A stretch of 64,000 nucleotides of DNA, taken from positions 26,541,001-26,605,000 of the forward strand of contig CM065394.1 in the NCBI GenBank assembly GCA_033060915.1, written 5' to 3'. Shown here one piece after another: positions 1-11,459 of the stretch; positions within the stretch are counted from its first letter, which is position 1, and every line of letters starts with the position of its first letter. The notes under the pieces are model-generated. The model saw only the letters and a list, made by a program, of their open reading frames with translations, ran no database searches and had not been told where the DNA came from. The stretch comes from Euryodendron excelsum (Eukaryota; Streptophyta; Magnoliopsida; Ericales; Pentaphylacaceae). The position numbers and the translations under genes are program-made.

Positions 1-2
1 TT

Positions 3-551
3 GTCCCAAAGAAAGTGAAAGACGAAGAGGGAGGACGCCAGCACGGAGCTGCCAGCAGTGTTGAGGAAAAGCACGAGCAGACGAAGGAAGAAGAGGAAGC
101 ACGCGACAAGGGAACCGCCAATGGCGCTGAGGAAAAGCACGAGCAGGCGAAGGAAGAAGAGGAAGCACGCGACAAGGGAACCGCCAATGGCGTTGAGAAA
201 AAGCACGAGCACAAGTACGAGCACGAGCACACGAAAGAAGAAGAGGAAGCACGTGATAAGGGAACTGCCAATGGCATTGGGGAAAAGCACGAGCACGAGG
301 AACAACACGATGAAGGCCACAGCTACTACCGTCATGAGGATGATGAGAACACAAGAATGCCCGGGGGCTTCCAGGAAGCGGCCGGGGAGATGTGGCAGCT
401 GGCGGCCGATCTGCTGGGAAGTGCTGTGGAGATCCTAAGCAAGAACAAGAGAATTGCAATAACAGCTGTGTTAGCATTTTCATTAGGGGTGTTGGTGACT
501 AAAAGGTTCCAATCAAACCTTGGAACTGAGGGATCTCCTTCACCAGCATAA
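3..551 (+). CDS. 3' part of an unrecognised repeat protein with C-terminal membrane anchor (5' truncated by window edge)
   Basis: The reading frame is open to the left edge and ends at TAA 549-551, so the true start lies outside the window; the GTG at 15 is not a credible start. The visible 182 residues fall into three parts. First come near-identical 22-residue units rich in Glu, Lys and His (core KEEEEARDKGTANG). Next is a short linker with FQEAAGEMWQLAADLLGSAV, probably an amphipathic helix. Last is one hydrophobic segment (IAITAVLAFSLGVLVT) about 20 residues from the end. A charged, probably disordered domain before a single C-terminal membrane segment suggests a tail-anchored protein or one facing the cytosol from an organelle. 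I do not recognise the family. LEA-like composition is superficial and is not enough to call it LEA. Confidence 0.7.
   Translation, partial: VPKKVKDEEGGRQHGAASSVEEKHEQTKEEEEARDKGTANGAEEKHEQAKEEEEARDKGTANGVEKKHEHKYEHEHTKEEEEARDKGTANGIGEKHEHEEQHDEGHSYYRHEDDENTRMPGGFQEAAGEMWQLAADLLGSAVEILSKNKRIAITAVLAFSLGVLVTKRFQSNLGTEGSPSPA
58..300 (+). repeat. In-frame 66-bp coding tandem repeat
   Basis: Units begin at about 58, 124 and 190, with a fourth degenerate start near 274. Units 1 and 2 are almost identical over 66 bp (22 codons). Unit 3 has an extra His/Glu-rich insertion of six codons. All steps are multiples of three, so the frame is kept. The high identity of units 1 and 2 implies recent unequal crossing-over or slippage. 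Confidence 0.85.
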
Positions 552-3500
552 TCATACATTCCAGTAAGGCCTCATGGTTGTGCTTCTGTATATAACAAAA
601 TAATCATATAGGCTTAAATATCTGCCTATGCACAGAACAGCAGAAATTTGAAACAAATTCAAATTATAATTAATGTTATGTTCATTATTTTTTTTTCTCC
701 CTTTCATCTTACTTGAACTAGTTGTGTACTTTGCCCAATATATCTTATTGGCCTAACAAGCACGTTTGTTTTGTAGGGTAAGGCCTCGGGATTAGACTAT
801 TGATCCTGTGTCTGGCCTTATCCCATGCTTGGCTGCTCAAAAGGGGGTCGCGATAAGCAATCTGGAGAACGCTTTTTATTCTATATATATACAAGATTAA
901 GTTATCCAAGGGGTGGGATAGGCTCTCCGGAGATTCAGGATTGGAGAGCAAATTGCAAAAGTACCATCTAAGGGATTTGTAATCCGGAGATCAACTATCT
1001 TGGGATTCCTTACCCTCTTATCCCATCCCACGAAGAACTGTCCCTTGTCTCGGGATTTCTATGAAGTGCACATCAGAGAAATCCCTCCAGGATGCCTCTG
1101 CATCACATTTGAGCATTTTGATTCAGTGAATGTGGTAGATGGTGCCTAAATGACCACTTGAATTACTAAGGTAAAACAAAAATGGAACAGAGTATTATAA
1201 AATGCAGAAAGCATTTACCTACTAACCATTATCCATAGATAATATACAGGTGCTACTGAGGCCTAAGTATCACAATATGCAAAAATTATTCAATAAGCAA
1301 GCACATGCAGTTTTCACATTTTGAAGAATGAACCTTCAATAAGCCTACATATGCATACATGTGCAATATCATTTACTCTTTGCTTCAGGCATGGCTAACC
1401 ATAGGTATCGACTCCTTATAATCAGTGTCATAAGGACATGTACCTGAATCTTATTAAATAAATATAACTACTAGCTTAAATATTGAATTTTCTTTCTAAC
1501 TTCAGTTGTAATCCTTCTTCAAAAATAGTTAATTTTTATTATTATTATAAGGATTCAGACAAAGGTAGTGTGAGAGCAGGCTAAAATACTTCACAGTACC
1601 GACAATTTAAATTTAAGAAGTTTAGAACTAACATCATGACAAAGGAAACAATATCTAGAACAAATTTGAAGTCATAAAATAAACACGACTTTAGCTATTT
1701 TAATGGCTTGACCGGCAACTCTAATTGTTTCAAAAAAGACATAAGGGAAAAAATTAAGGAAGTATGTGAGCTTACCAATCTTTTGCTGTGGGCTTGAACT
1801 CACCTGATAATCATCCTCAGGAAGAATAAGCCATGAACACAAGCATCAATTCTACTTATCAAAAACAGAAAAAAAAAGATGAACATAAGCATCAATTCAA
1901 AAATCACTTTTATCTAAAAAGGATCAGATTCCATAACCAGTCCACAAATCCACAAAAGGTGAACCACTGCGTAAACATTCCACTACCTGACCAATACATG
2001 ACAGGAGCTTCTTTGATATGCATGCCACATGCCGATGTAAGGTCCCACAAGACAGCATCAGAGTTCCTAAACCAGAAGCAACCAGTGAGTGATTAATGGA
2101 TAACTATATACACAACTTCCAAATAAGTTGCTTTCACCAAGTAGGCTGAAGCTCCTTTAGTTTTCCTCTTTTTTATATTTCAATAGACAAAACAATTGGA
2201 CAGCATTGGAAGCAACAAAATAACTTTGTTAATATGCAACTCGTACAATTCATTGTAAGAACTAGAATATCTTCCATAACAGAATGACATATAGCACTTT
2301 GAGACTTAAGTAAAGCCAGAGAAAAGGAACTAATGATGCCCCGAATTCAATATATTTACTTGAATGAAACTTTAACACTATTTAACTAGGTTAGCATATT
2401 GGGTATAATTCAAAATTTTGAGCTGGTTTAGGCTCCCAATCCAATGTTGGAAATTTTAGCCTCATTTTGAACTTGATTGTCCTCACACTGGCTGAACACA
2501 ATCCGCTTGACAGCTATAGAGTTGACAATGGGTGTAAAAGAATAAGGGCCCTGAGGCAATAAAGGAGATGCTTAGTCCTCAACTTTATTCAAAATTTTGT
2601 TGTTTGCTTTTGACAAAAAGGAGGGGGCTATTCGAGGGGTGGTGGAATCATGTACCCTGCAGAGGCATCTTGGTTGTGGTATCACTGGGAGAGGTTAGGT
2701 TTTCATTTGAAGACATCAATGAGAGAACAGTAATAACTAAGCTACTTGGAAAGAATCTATTCCCAATCAGAACAAGGAGAGATTTGTTTTCTTGATCTCA
2801 ATATACTTGGATATGTTTGGAAATCATAATGAATAGAATTATCTATTTGTTCGTAGTAAGTATTTATCTCATGTAACAGAGGACAGTCCTAAGGAATTTA
2901 TCACCAAATATGCAATATTGGACTAAAAGCCTCTACAAATGCTACAAATTGAAGTTAAAGGCACAATTAAGATGTTCATTAATTTGCCACTACCCATAAT
3001 CATAAAAGCAACAACTAATTTAATATGTATGTATATTAAAATAGTATGATTAAGACATGATATTACCTAACAATACCACCAAATCTATTCAGCTACAGGA
3101 AACCTTTTGGAGGACTTTGAGATCACCAAATGTTTGCCTAGGAATTCTTATGATACCTTATCTGATCTCATGAACTATCCTTTTTCCTACAAAATCTTTC
3201 TACAACTGTCCTCAACAGAAAACAGGCCCCTCATTACTGGCTTGGCTTTACTTAGCTTTATGTCATCAGCCTAATTTGCCTTACCTATTCCCTCATCTTA
3301 GCTTCCAATTAGCCTTGCCTCTGACTTATGATGACTAATCTTATTTGCAATACCCACTTCTCTCAATTTCATCTTGTGGATCATCAGTTCAAGATATTGT
3401 CATGATCATCAGTTCACGTCGTCAATTGGCATTTCTCCTTCCTTCTATACTTGCAGAAACCTAATCCTAATTCGAACTGCTCAGATTTTGATTGGATCCT

Positions 3501-4047
3501 AAGTGACAATCAAAGTCAATTAAAATTCATTTAAACTGAGGAGGTTCAAGGGTCAGGCCAGAAAATCCGAAGGCTGCAAATGCAAACAAGTTGAAGCTAG
3601 TTTGATCTCGACTTGGTATCCCAATTTCAAGCTCAATCTCACCCCAAGGCCCGAACCACTCAGCATGAGCTTAGCCCCAATTTAGAACCCAGCTTGAACC
3701 ACATTCTGACTCTTAATCAAAATCCTCAAGCCTGAGCTCAACCCATTTGAGTATCGTAGATCAACACTGAGTTCAGGTACCCTGAATTGAATGGCTAAGG
3801 TAGGAATGAAACCAAGATTTCAATTAAGCTAAAAAGGAAATGACAGTACATAAATCCAATTCAGCAGATTGTCATGAGATTGGAATCATCTTATTCTCTT
3901 TCTCTCGGCATCTTACATAGCAGTATACAGACCATGTTTGTTTGGAGATTAGAGTAAGAAATTTAATTTGTTATCCGTGGGTCTCATTTAATTTTATGTT
4001 TGAAAACAAAAAGAGATAGAGGAGATGTAATTCATCCGGACTATAGG
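552..4047. other. Gene-free AT-rich spacer
   Basis: No reading frame here shows a recognisable domain; open frames are short and interrupted. Around 740-1070 lies a stretch of different base composition with imperfectly inverted ends (ACGTTTGTTTTGTAGGGTAAG at the left, a related inverted CTTATCCCATCCCACGAAG at the right). It may be an old MITE, but I could not find a target duplication. Confidence 0.5.
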
Positions 4048-4321
4048 CCTCGTTTGGTAACGTTTTTTATTTTTTTTTTCAAAAAAAAACAAAAAACGCT
4101 GTTTGTTTAAATTTTTTTTTTTAGTTTTTTATAAAATTCAAAAAAAAAAAACTAAAAACACTAAAATAGGTGTATTTTCTCTTACAAAAACATTGGTCTA
4201 GTATTATTGGCACAACGATAACCTATAAACGCTCATCATCAAATCACAAAAAACACACAGCAAAAACACAAAATAAAAACACACAGCAAAAAATAAAAAT
4301 TGACAACGTTACCAAATGAGG
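4048..4321. mobile_element. MITE-like element, family A copy 1
   Basis: A 274-bp segment is bounded by inverted repeats CCTCGTTTGGTAACGTT (left) and AACGTTACCAAATGAGG (right), matching 16 of 17 bases. The interior is A/T-tract rich with no coding capacity. A block reading roughly 'acta aaataggtgtattttct ... acgataacctataaa' is shared with the element at 30823-31063, which defines a family. The CGTTTGG-type terminus resembles many plant hAT-derived MITEs. No clear 8-bp TSD was found, so the superfamily is inferred. Confidence 0.6.
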
Positions 4322-4654
4322 GATAAGTACGTAATATCATAGGGATATGATATTACTTATTCCTTTCTTTGAGATAAGCTAAAAAATGATATTTTTACCA
4401 TTCTCTTATTATTCTAATAAGTTAATATAATATTAAATAGCTATATTATAATTTAAAATTAAATTTTTTATTTTAAATATAATATTTTAATTAAATGATA
4501 TTATTTATCCCATTATAATCTTATCTCAATCAAAAGTAATATAAATAATTTCTTATATAATTTATTATTTATTATCACCTTCTTAAATTCATAATATTTT
4601 TTATCTTTCATTTTCTTTTTTCCTTCTCACAAACAAATGAAACTATTAACGGTA

Positions 4655-4809
4655 CATATATATATATATATATATATATGCATAATAGCCTAATAGGTGT
4701 ATGTATTATTACCTTTTGCAATTTGGAAATGAGAAGTTCGAGACGGAACCCATAAAGGAGGGAAACCGAAAAGTGGAAAGAAAAACTTCACGAGAGGGAA
4801 TGGAATCTA

Positions 4810-4833
<24 letters not shown>
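4655..4833. repeat. (AT)n and (TC)n microsatellites upstream of QKY-like gene
   Basis: There is an AT dinucleotide run at 4655-4680 and a TC run at 4811-4833, the latter followed by a second short TA run near 4846-4859. The TC run lies about 340 bp before the QKY-like ATG, a position where plant genes often carry CT-rich 5' UTR or promoter tracts. Any regulatory role is inference. Confidence 0.9.
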
Positions 4834-4840
<7 letters not shown>

Positions 4841-5170
4841 CATATATATATATATATATTAATTGATATATTTAGCCAAGCATCAGAAACCACATCAAAC
4901 ATTCTCCAAATATGAAGAAAAGAAAACAGATAAACAAATACAAAAAATAAAAACACCGAAAACATAAATAAAAAAGGAAAAAAACGAATCGATGGAAATA
5001 AAAAGCAAAGCACGAATTCAAAAAGGCCACAGAAAAAGCAAAGACAAACAAAGAAGGGAAAAACATCTCATCTCACCGCCATCAACGGCCGTTTCTCGTC
5101 CAACCTCGATTCTCACCCTCCAGAGCCATGAATCTGACACAACACTGGCCGGAGAATAGAAAATGACACC

Positions 5171-8100
5171 ATGACGACGTCGTCTCCGCACCCACCCCAA
5201 CCGAAAACGATACGAAAACTGATAGTCGACGTCGTCGACGCACGCGAACTCCTTCCGAAGGACGGTCAGGGCAGTTCGAGCCCCTACGTGGTCGTGGACT
5301 TCGACGGCCACAAGAAACGAACGTCGACGGTGTGCCGGAACTTGAACCCTGCATGGCACGAGAGTCTCGAGTTCGAGGTCAGCGATCCGAAGACGATGGA
5401 GTACGAAGAGCTCGAAATTGAGGTCTTCAACGACAAGAGGCTGAGCAATGCGAATGCAAGGAAGAATCACTTTCTGGGCCGCGTGAAGCTGAACGGAAGC
5501 CAATTTAAGAAGAGAGGGGAAGATACTGGTTTGATCTACTTCCAGTTGGAGAAGAAGAGCGTGTTCAGTTGGATTCGGGGAGAGCTTGGGTTGAGAATTT
5601 ACTACTACGATGAGTTGGTCGATGAGCATAAGAGTGAGGGTCCCCCGCCTCCGCTGGAGAAGGAGCTGCCGATGGCGACCCCGGTGGTGGAGGATGGAAG
5701 GGTTTTGGAGGCTGCGGTGCCGACGGACGTTGCCATTGAGGGATCACAGTTGCCTCCGATGGTGACCGTAGAGGAGTCTCCGCCAGTGGTGACGGTGCAG
5801 CCGGAGCACCATCATCATCATTTTTACCATCAGCAGGTGCCGCCGGTGGTGCAACCGGAGCCGCCACCGCCGCTTTATCCTCCGGAGGTGAGGAAGATGC
5901 AGATGCGGACAGTTGGAGGGAATGAGAAGGTTAGAGTTTACAGGAGGCCAAATGGAGATTTCTCTCCGACAGTCATCACTAGCAAGTTCGCCGGCGAATC
6001 GGAGAGAATTCGGGCGTACGATCTCGTCGACCCGATGCGGTACCTCTTCATCCGCATCGTCAAAGCTCGCGGACTCGCTACAAATGAGAGCACCTACGTG
6101 AGGATTCGCACTTCGAGCCACTTCGTGAGGTCCAAATCGGCGACCCACCGGCCCGGCGAGACGCCGGCGAACCCCGAATGGCACCAAGTCTTCGCTCTCA
6201 ACAAGCCAGATTCAGGAAATTCGACTTTAGAGATCTCAGTTTGGAACTCACCGTCGGAGCACTTCCTCGGCGGCGTGTGCTTCGATCTCTCCGACGTTCC
6301 CGTCCGCGATCCGCCGGACAGTCCTCTGGCTCCGCAGTGGTACCGCCTCGAAGGTTGCGGCAACGATCCACATTCCAGCATGGTCTCCGGCGACATACAA
6401 CTCTCCGTATGGATCGGAACCCAAGCCGACGACGCGTTCCCAGAATCATGGAGCTCCGACGCTCCGCACGTGGCGCACACTCGCTCAAAGGTTTACCAGT
6501 CTCCGAAGCTGTGGTACCTTCGAGTCACAGTGATCGAAGCTCAAGACCTCCACATTGCTCCGACTCTGCCTCCATTGACTGCTCCTGAAATTCGAGTCAA
6601 TGCACTGCTAGGGTTTCAGTCCGCACGAACTCGACGAGGAGCCATGAACAATCACACGTCGTCGTTTTTCTGGCTGGAAGACCTCGTGTTCGTCGCCGGC
6701 GAGCCCCTCGAAGACAATCTGATCTTCGTCGTTGAGGACCGTACGGCCAAGGACCCTGTGCTGCTCGGCCACGTCATGATCCCTGTGGCCTCAATCGAGC
6801 AACGGATGGATGAGCGCCACGTGACGTCCAAGTGGTTTGGTTTGGAGGGTGGCGGCGCCGCTTGTGGTGGTGGTTGTGCCCCTGGACCGCACTACTGCGG
6901 TCGGATACACCTGAAGCTCTGCTTGGAGGGTGGGTATCACGTGCTGGACGAGGCGGCGCACGTGTGCAGCGACTACCGGCCGACGGCAAAGCAGCTGTGG
7001 AAACCCGCCGTCGGGATCTTGGAGCTGGGGATCCTCGGTGCCCGTGGGTTGCTCCCGATGAAAACCAAGGGCGGAGGGAAAGGGTCCACCGATGCTTACT
7101 GCGTCGCAAAGTATGGGAAAAAGTGGGTCCGGACGAGAACCATCACTGACAGCTTCGATCCACGCTGGAATGAGCAGTACACGTGGCAGGTCTACGACCC
7201 TTGCACTGTCCTCACCATTGGAGTCTTCGACAACTGGCGCATGCTCGCTGACGTGTCAGATGACAAGCCTGACTACCGTATAGGAAAGGTACGAATACGG
7301 GTATCTACGCTTGAGAGTAACAAAGTGTATACCAATTCCTACCCGTTGCTGGTGCTGCTCCGAACCGGGTTGAAGAAAATGGGCGAAATCGAGGTGGCGA
7401 TTCGGTTCGCCTGCCCGTCGTTGTTGCCGGAAACTTGCGCTATTTACGGGCAGCCGTTGCTTCCCAGAATGCACTATCTCCGCCCGCTTGGGGTGGCTCA
7501 GCAGGAGGCACTTCGTGGGGCGGCTACTAAGATGGTGGCAGCGTGGCTAACTCGGTCGGAGCCGCCATTGGGGCCCGAGGTAGTCCGGTACATGTTGGAT
7601 GCGGATTCGCATACTTGGAGCATGAGAAAGAGCAAGGCCAATTGGTTTCGGATTGTGGCGGTGCTAGCATGGGCAGTCGGGTTGGCAAAATGGTTACATG
7701 ATATCCGGCGGTGGAGGAACCCGGTAACAACAGTACTAGTCCATTTGTTATACTTGGTGCTCGTATGGTACCCGGACTTGATAGTCCCAACCGGGTTTCT
7801 ATACGTGTTCTTAATAGGTGTGTGGTATTACCGTTTCAAGCCAAAAATACCGGCCGGTATGGACACCCGAATCTCCCAAGCTGAGGCGGTTGACCCGGAC
7901 GAACTGGATGAGGAATTTGACACGATCCCAAGTTCAAAACCACCCGACATAATCCGGGTCCGGTACGACCGGTTGAGAACATTGGCAGCAAGGGTCCAAA
8001 CAGTTTTGGGTGATTTTGCAGCACAAGGGGAGAGGGTCCAAGCCCTGGTCAGCTGGAGGGACCCACGGGCCACAAAATTGTTCATAGGGGTTTGCCTTGC

Positions 8101-8254
8101 AATCACAGTAATTCTCTATGTGGTGCCACCAAAAATGGTGGCAGTGGCCCTCGGATTTTACTTCTTGCGCCACCCGATGTTCAGAGCCCCGATGCCGCCG
8201 GCCAGCTTGAACTTCTTTAGACGACTTCCAAGCTTATCTGACCGGTTAATGTGA
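5171..8254 (+). CDS. QKY: QUIRKY-like multiple C2 domain and transmembrane region protein (MCTP)
   Basis: Intact single-exon gene of 1027 codons. Four C2 domains can be followed: C2A near residues 12-130 (KDGQGSSSPYVVVDFDG), then a Pro/Glu-rich linker with a His run near 213. C2B starts near 287 (VDPMRYLFIRIVKARGL), C2C near 440 (LWYLRVTVIEAQDL) and C2D near 612 (GILELGILGARGLLPMK). The C-terminal phosphoribosyltransferase-C-like domain has hydrophobic hairpins near 825-895 and 970-1010. This order, the length and the N-terminal FSWIRGELGLRIYYYDE block fit QUIRKY/MCTP15 rather than MCTP16. MCTPs tether ER to plasma membrane at plasmodesmata; QKY works with the receptor kinase STRUBBELIG in tissue morphogenesis. 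The first ATG of the frame aligns with the family N-terminus. Plant QKY genes are typically intronless, as here. Calcium binding was not verified residue by residue. Confidence 0.93.
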   Translation: MTTSSPHPPQPKTIRKLIVDVVDARELLPKDGQGSSSPYVVVDFDGHKKRTSTVCRNLNPAWHESLEFEVSDPKTMEYEELEIEVFNDKRLSNANARKNHFLGRVKLNGSQFKKRGEDTGLIYFQLEKKSVFSWIRGELGLRIYYYDELVDEHKSEGPPPPLEKELPMATPVVEDGRVLEAAVPTDVAIEGSQLPPMVTVEESPPVVTVQPEHHHHHFYHQQVPPVVQPEPPPPLYPPEVRKMQMRTVGGNEKVRVYRRPNGDFSPTVITSKFAGESERIRAYDLVDPMRYLFIRIVKARGLATNESTYVRIRTSSHFVRSKSATHRPGETPANPEWHQVFALNKPDSGNSTLEISVWNSPSEHFLGGVCFDLSDVPVRDPPDSPLAPQWYRLEGCGNDPHSSMVSGDIQLSVWIGTQADDAFPESWSSDAPHVAHTRSKVYQSPKLWYLRVTVIEAQDLHIAPTLPPLTAPEIRVNALLGFQSARTRRGAMNNHTSSFFWLEDLVFVAGEPLEDNLIFVVEDRTAKDPVLLGHVMIPVASIEQRMDERHVTSKWFGLEGGGAACGGGCAPGPHYCGRIHLKLCLEGGYHVLDEAAHVCSDYRPTAKQLWKPAVGILELGILGARGLLPMKTKGGGKGSTDAYCVAKYGKKWVRTRTITDSFDPRWNEQYTWQVYDPCTVLTIGVFDNWRMLADVSDDKPDYRIGKVRIRVSTLESNKVYTNSYPLLVLLRTGLKKMGEIEVAIRFACPSLLPETCAIYGQPLLPRMHYLRPLGVAQQEALRGAATKMVAAWLTRSEPPLGPEVVRYMLDADSHTWSMRKSKANWFRIVAVLAWAVGLAKWLHDIRRWRNPVTTVLVHLLYLVLVWYPDLIVPTGFLYVFLIGVWYYRFKPKIPAGMDTRISQAEAVDPDELDEEFDTIPSSKPPDIIRVRYDRLRTLAARVQTVLGDFAAQGERVQALVSWRDPRATKLFIGVCLAITVILYVVPPKMVAVALGFYFLRHPMFRAPMPPASLNFFRRLPSLSDRLM

Positions 8255-10188
8255 CTATAGAAGATGAGTAGACAACACTTCCTAGGCTTTTTAGGAACCA
8301 GAATTTGTGGGGGCTGTGGTGGGGAGAGAGACTTTCATTACAGAGAGTGAAAGTATTGGTTTCAATATTGTTGTTGAAAAGGGTTGCTTAATAACATAGA
8401 AAGGAGTGAAAAGTTGGGTTGAAAGGGAAGAAAGGTGGGATTCATATCTTTTTTTTTTCATTGAATTGATTGACTGACTGTTTGAAATAATTGGAAAAAC
8501 CAGAGAGGCAGAGAGTAGTAGACAGTGGGGGGGAAGCAATTGGAGTGCAAGGTAAAAAGGCAAAGCTTGAAATGCCAAGAGGGGTTTTTTTTTTTTTTTG
8601 CTGTAATTGTGTCGGCCAAAGTATTAACATTGATTTGCATTCAAACATTTATATAATTGCTTCGACACACAGTAAAATGCTCGTGACCATGATACGAGGC
8701 TAGAGTTTGCTAACTATGAATATGATGTTGGAAATAGACAAATTTTATATCACTTTTCATTTCGAACAATTCGAATAAACAAAAGCAAATGAAGACGCCA
8801 GTCAATCGGCTCAAAGGCACAAACAAGTCAGTGATGCTAGACTGGTATGGAGATGGAGTGCCGAACGACCTGTAAAATGAAGAAGAAAGCATTTGGTTCG
8901 GCTGTAGTTTCATAGATTTACATCAGAGCCATGTTAGCCTATCTATAGGTTGGGTCCCTTTCTTTCTTGTTAGCGCTTTTGTTTTCAATGAGGACATTTA
9001 GGCTTTACTAATAAGATAGAAAACTTGATATACCAAGAGGGTAGTTGCTGTAACTGTGTTTGTGAAAGTATTAACATTGATTTGCATTCTAACATATATG
9101 TATAATTGCTTAGATACCATTTCGTTTCATTGTACTGACCAAGATATATTTTAGTACAAGAAAGACACCATCAAGGTATGCGAAAAAAATAAAAAAGAAT
9201 TTTATTCTTTTTTTTTAACAAATTCAAAAGCCAAACGTAGTAAAATGTTTCTAAACCAAACAATCCAAGCACCACAAATTAGTTGATGACATATAAGAAA
9301 TGATAAATCATATCTTTCATGATTTAAGAAGAACTAAAAATCTGTGGCTCAGCATGAAACTGATAGTAGGTGCTATATTTAAGAGTCTCTCTGTCTCTCT
9401 AGGATGATCAGTGCTTATCAAGTCCTAAAATTGAGAGCATACATGTGGATGTTCACATTTCTAGCTGAAGCAACTGTGGCCCTGGCCATTAGTTCGTCGT
9501 TTTCCTGTGTCAACCATACAATAGGGTGAGGCTTGGAGAAATAAGAGGCTTACCCACTATTGATTGTATTTAAACAGTCATTGGTTTTGAAGTTCTATAC
9601 TTTTGCAAGAGCCCAAACAACTTGAGATTCCAGGTCTGTGATCTAACTTCATCAAATCCTTGCTTTCACTTTGTTTCTCTTTATTTGTGGCTTATATGAC
9701 TGTCCTTTTATCTGTTAATTATACTAAAAGAGGGATCATTTGAAGGTCATGTAAAACGTATGTATCAGAAAAAATTATCTCATCGGTCCAGGGCTCATGT
9801 GACTGACCCATGAAAAGCAGACATATCATTCCCGCGAGCACGTGTTCTAGACTCATTTATTTAAGTTCATTCAAAAGCCTTTATCCCAATATATTTTCAC
9901 TGGTTAAAATGATTTCAAATGGAAAGTTATCATGTTATTTGATTTGTGCTGTTCTTAGCAAATTAATTTAGTTATATAAAACAAGGAACATTGCCTTCTT
10001 TTCCTTTCCATGTATCACTGCTTAATGCTATGTACCTCATATATTTTGCTCTCACGGCTTCTGAAAAGAATTGCAAATGGCCTATTTATGTGATGTTTGC
10101 CTTTGTGCTCACTGCTATTTTTATTTTCACTAGTTTCTCTATTTAGAATAAGCTTGAGATCAATTAAGCGAATACATCAAGATCAGGT
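8255..10188. other. Spacer between QKY-like gene and the Lys-rich gene
   Basis: No protein-coding signal was recognised. The first 350 bp are probably the 3' UTR of the QKY-like gene. A pyrimidine-rich stretch followed by AG|GT immediately before the ATG at 10189 suggests a 5' UTR intron of the downstream gene, so part of 9400-10180 may be its leader intron. Confidence 0.5.
8566..9115 (+). repeat. Pair of direct repeats downstream of QKY-like gene
   Basis: A segment at about 8570-8655 (AGTATTAACATTGATTTGCA followed by a TATAATTGCTT motif) recurs at about 9032-9115 in the same orientation and with few differences. The copies are about 460 bp apart and include the flanking 'accaagaggg' block. 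This indicates a local duplication of the gene's 3' flank. Confidence 0.75.
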
Positions 10189-10533
10189 ATGGAGAAGACA
10201 ACAGACTCTGATAAGAATGCTGAGGCTGCAACCAAAGGTGAAAAAGAGGACAAGCATGAAAAGAAAGAGAAACACAGAGACATGGAGGAGAAAGAAGGGA
10301 AAGGGGAAGAGAAAGCCAAAGACAAGAAGAATAAGAAAGACAAAGATGGTAAAGATAAGGAAGATGGTGGAAAGGAGAAGAAGAAGAAGAGTCCTGAAGA
10401 TATCAAGGATCCAGCAAAACTGAAGCAGAAGCTCGAAAAGATCGACTCCAAGATGCAAGCACTGGCGACAGAGAGGGAAGAAATTTTGAAACTGATTAAT
10501 GATGTTGAGAAAATTTCCGTGAATCCCAATTGA
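10189..10533 (+). CDS. Small Lys/Glu-rich protein with C-terminal coiled coil (114 aa)
   Basis: The single open frame runs from ATG 10189 to TGA 10531. Residues 1-70 are very rich in Lys, Glu and Asp (KKDKDGKDKEDGGKEKKKK) and are probably disordered. Residues 75-110 (DPAKLKQKLEKIDSKMQALA, then TEREEILKLINDVEK) have heptad spacing typical of a coiled coil. The contrast between a low-complexity half and an ordered helical half, and the upstream splice-acceptor-like CAG|GT just before the ATG, support a real gene with a 5' UTR intron. An AATAAA-like signal (CTAAATAAAAACAG) sits about 155 bp after the stop. Similar small plant proteins of unknown role exist; I assign no function. The composition would fit a nuclear or nucleolar location, but no clear signal was identified. 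Confidence 0.7.
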   Translation: MEKTTDSDKNAEAATKGEKEDKHEKKEKHRDMEEKEGKGEEKAKDKKNKKDKDGKDKEDGGKEKKKKSPEDIKDPAKLKQKLEKIDSKMQALATEREEILKLINDVEKISVNPN

Positions 10534-10783
10534 GGATTAATTTTTCTCAAATGAAGTGCAGAAGATTTGTTGAAAGGCTTTCTGTATATTAGTCATATGA
10601 GAAAGAGATAGATCACTGTATTATACAATCACCTATCAGTGGAGAAGAAATCTTCTTGTAAAATGTTTATATATATATAGCTACTAAATAAAAACAGAAG
10701 AGAAAACATTGATCATGTCCTGAATTTACTCTACAAACTGCAATTATCATTTGCTTACCTTGATGCAGAAATGTTGCCATTAA

Positions 10784-10807
10784 AGTCTCTCTCTCTCTCT
10801 CTCTCTC
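10784..10807 (+). repeat. (CT)n microsatellite
   Basis: An uninterrupted CT run lies in the spacer between the Lys-rich gene and the VDAC-like gene. No other feature was seen between 10534 and 11101. Confidence 0.9.
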
Positions 10808-11101
10808 AATTATCAAGTGATTAGAAAGGAAACAAACAAGATCATGGTTGGACACTGTTTGAACATATTGATCAACAAGGGTGGTGCATTTGTAGTCTCT
10901 GCTCTCTCTCTCTGTTCTTGCCCCAATTAGTGGAGCATGAAGTAAAGGTGAATGGGTTCTTGGAAGTTTCCATTCTTATGTCTGCTAGTGAGGAAGCTTC
11001 CCCTTTTGGTTTTTCTTTCATTTCCACTACATAAATTTTCATTCCATACAAATTAAGAAACATAGAATAAAATTTTGGACCACCATTAAGTTTGTACTAG
11101 A

Positions 11102-11421
11102 ATGAGCAAGCAACCAGGCATCTACCATGACATCGGCAAAAAAGCCAGAGGTAATATCATCTTTTGTTCTTCCCCTCAGTTTTTCTTTTCGGAGTCCGTT
11201 TGGCTGCTGAGAAAACTGAGGGAAATAAATGATACAAGACATTGAATATTTGTTTTTAGTCTAGTTGGAGCTTTTGTTGTTTGGGGCACTAAGCAGTGTG
11301 AAACCTAAGCTTCATAACCTCAGTTTGTTTTTTTTTTTCTTTCTGTAACTTCTCTTAGCGACCAAATGGAATTGTTTTCTACTATGGATTTCTTAGCAAC
11401 CTAATGAAAGTAGAGGTTATA

Positions 11422-11459
<38 letters not shown>

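Noticed and set aside
1833..2096. 87-codon open frame in the left spacer
   Set aside because: Low-complexity start, no conserved domain, no splice context, AT-rich composition like the surrounding non-coding DNA.
5018..5629. Long minus-strand open frame over the start of the QKY-like gene
   Set aside because: It is antisense to a strong, family-matched coding region with high GC; several other frames across 5.0-8.3 kb are open for the same reason and show no family motifs.
5807..5836. His-rich run in the QKY-like protein considered as a metal-binding domain
   Set aside because: It lies in the low-complexity linker between C2A and C2B, where QKY-type proteins commonly have His runs; no ordered metal site is evident.
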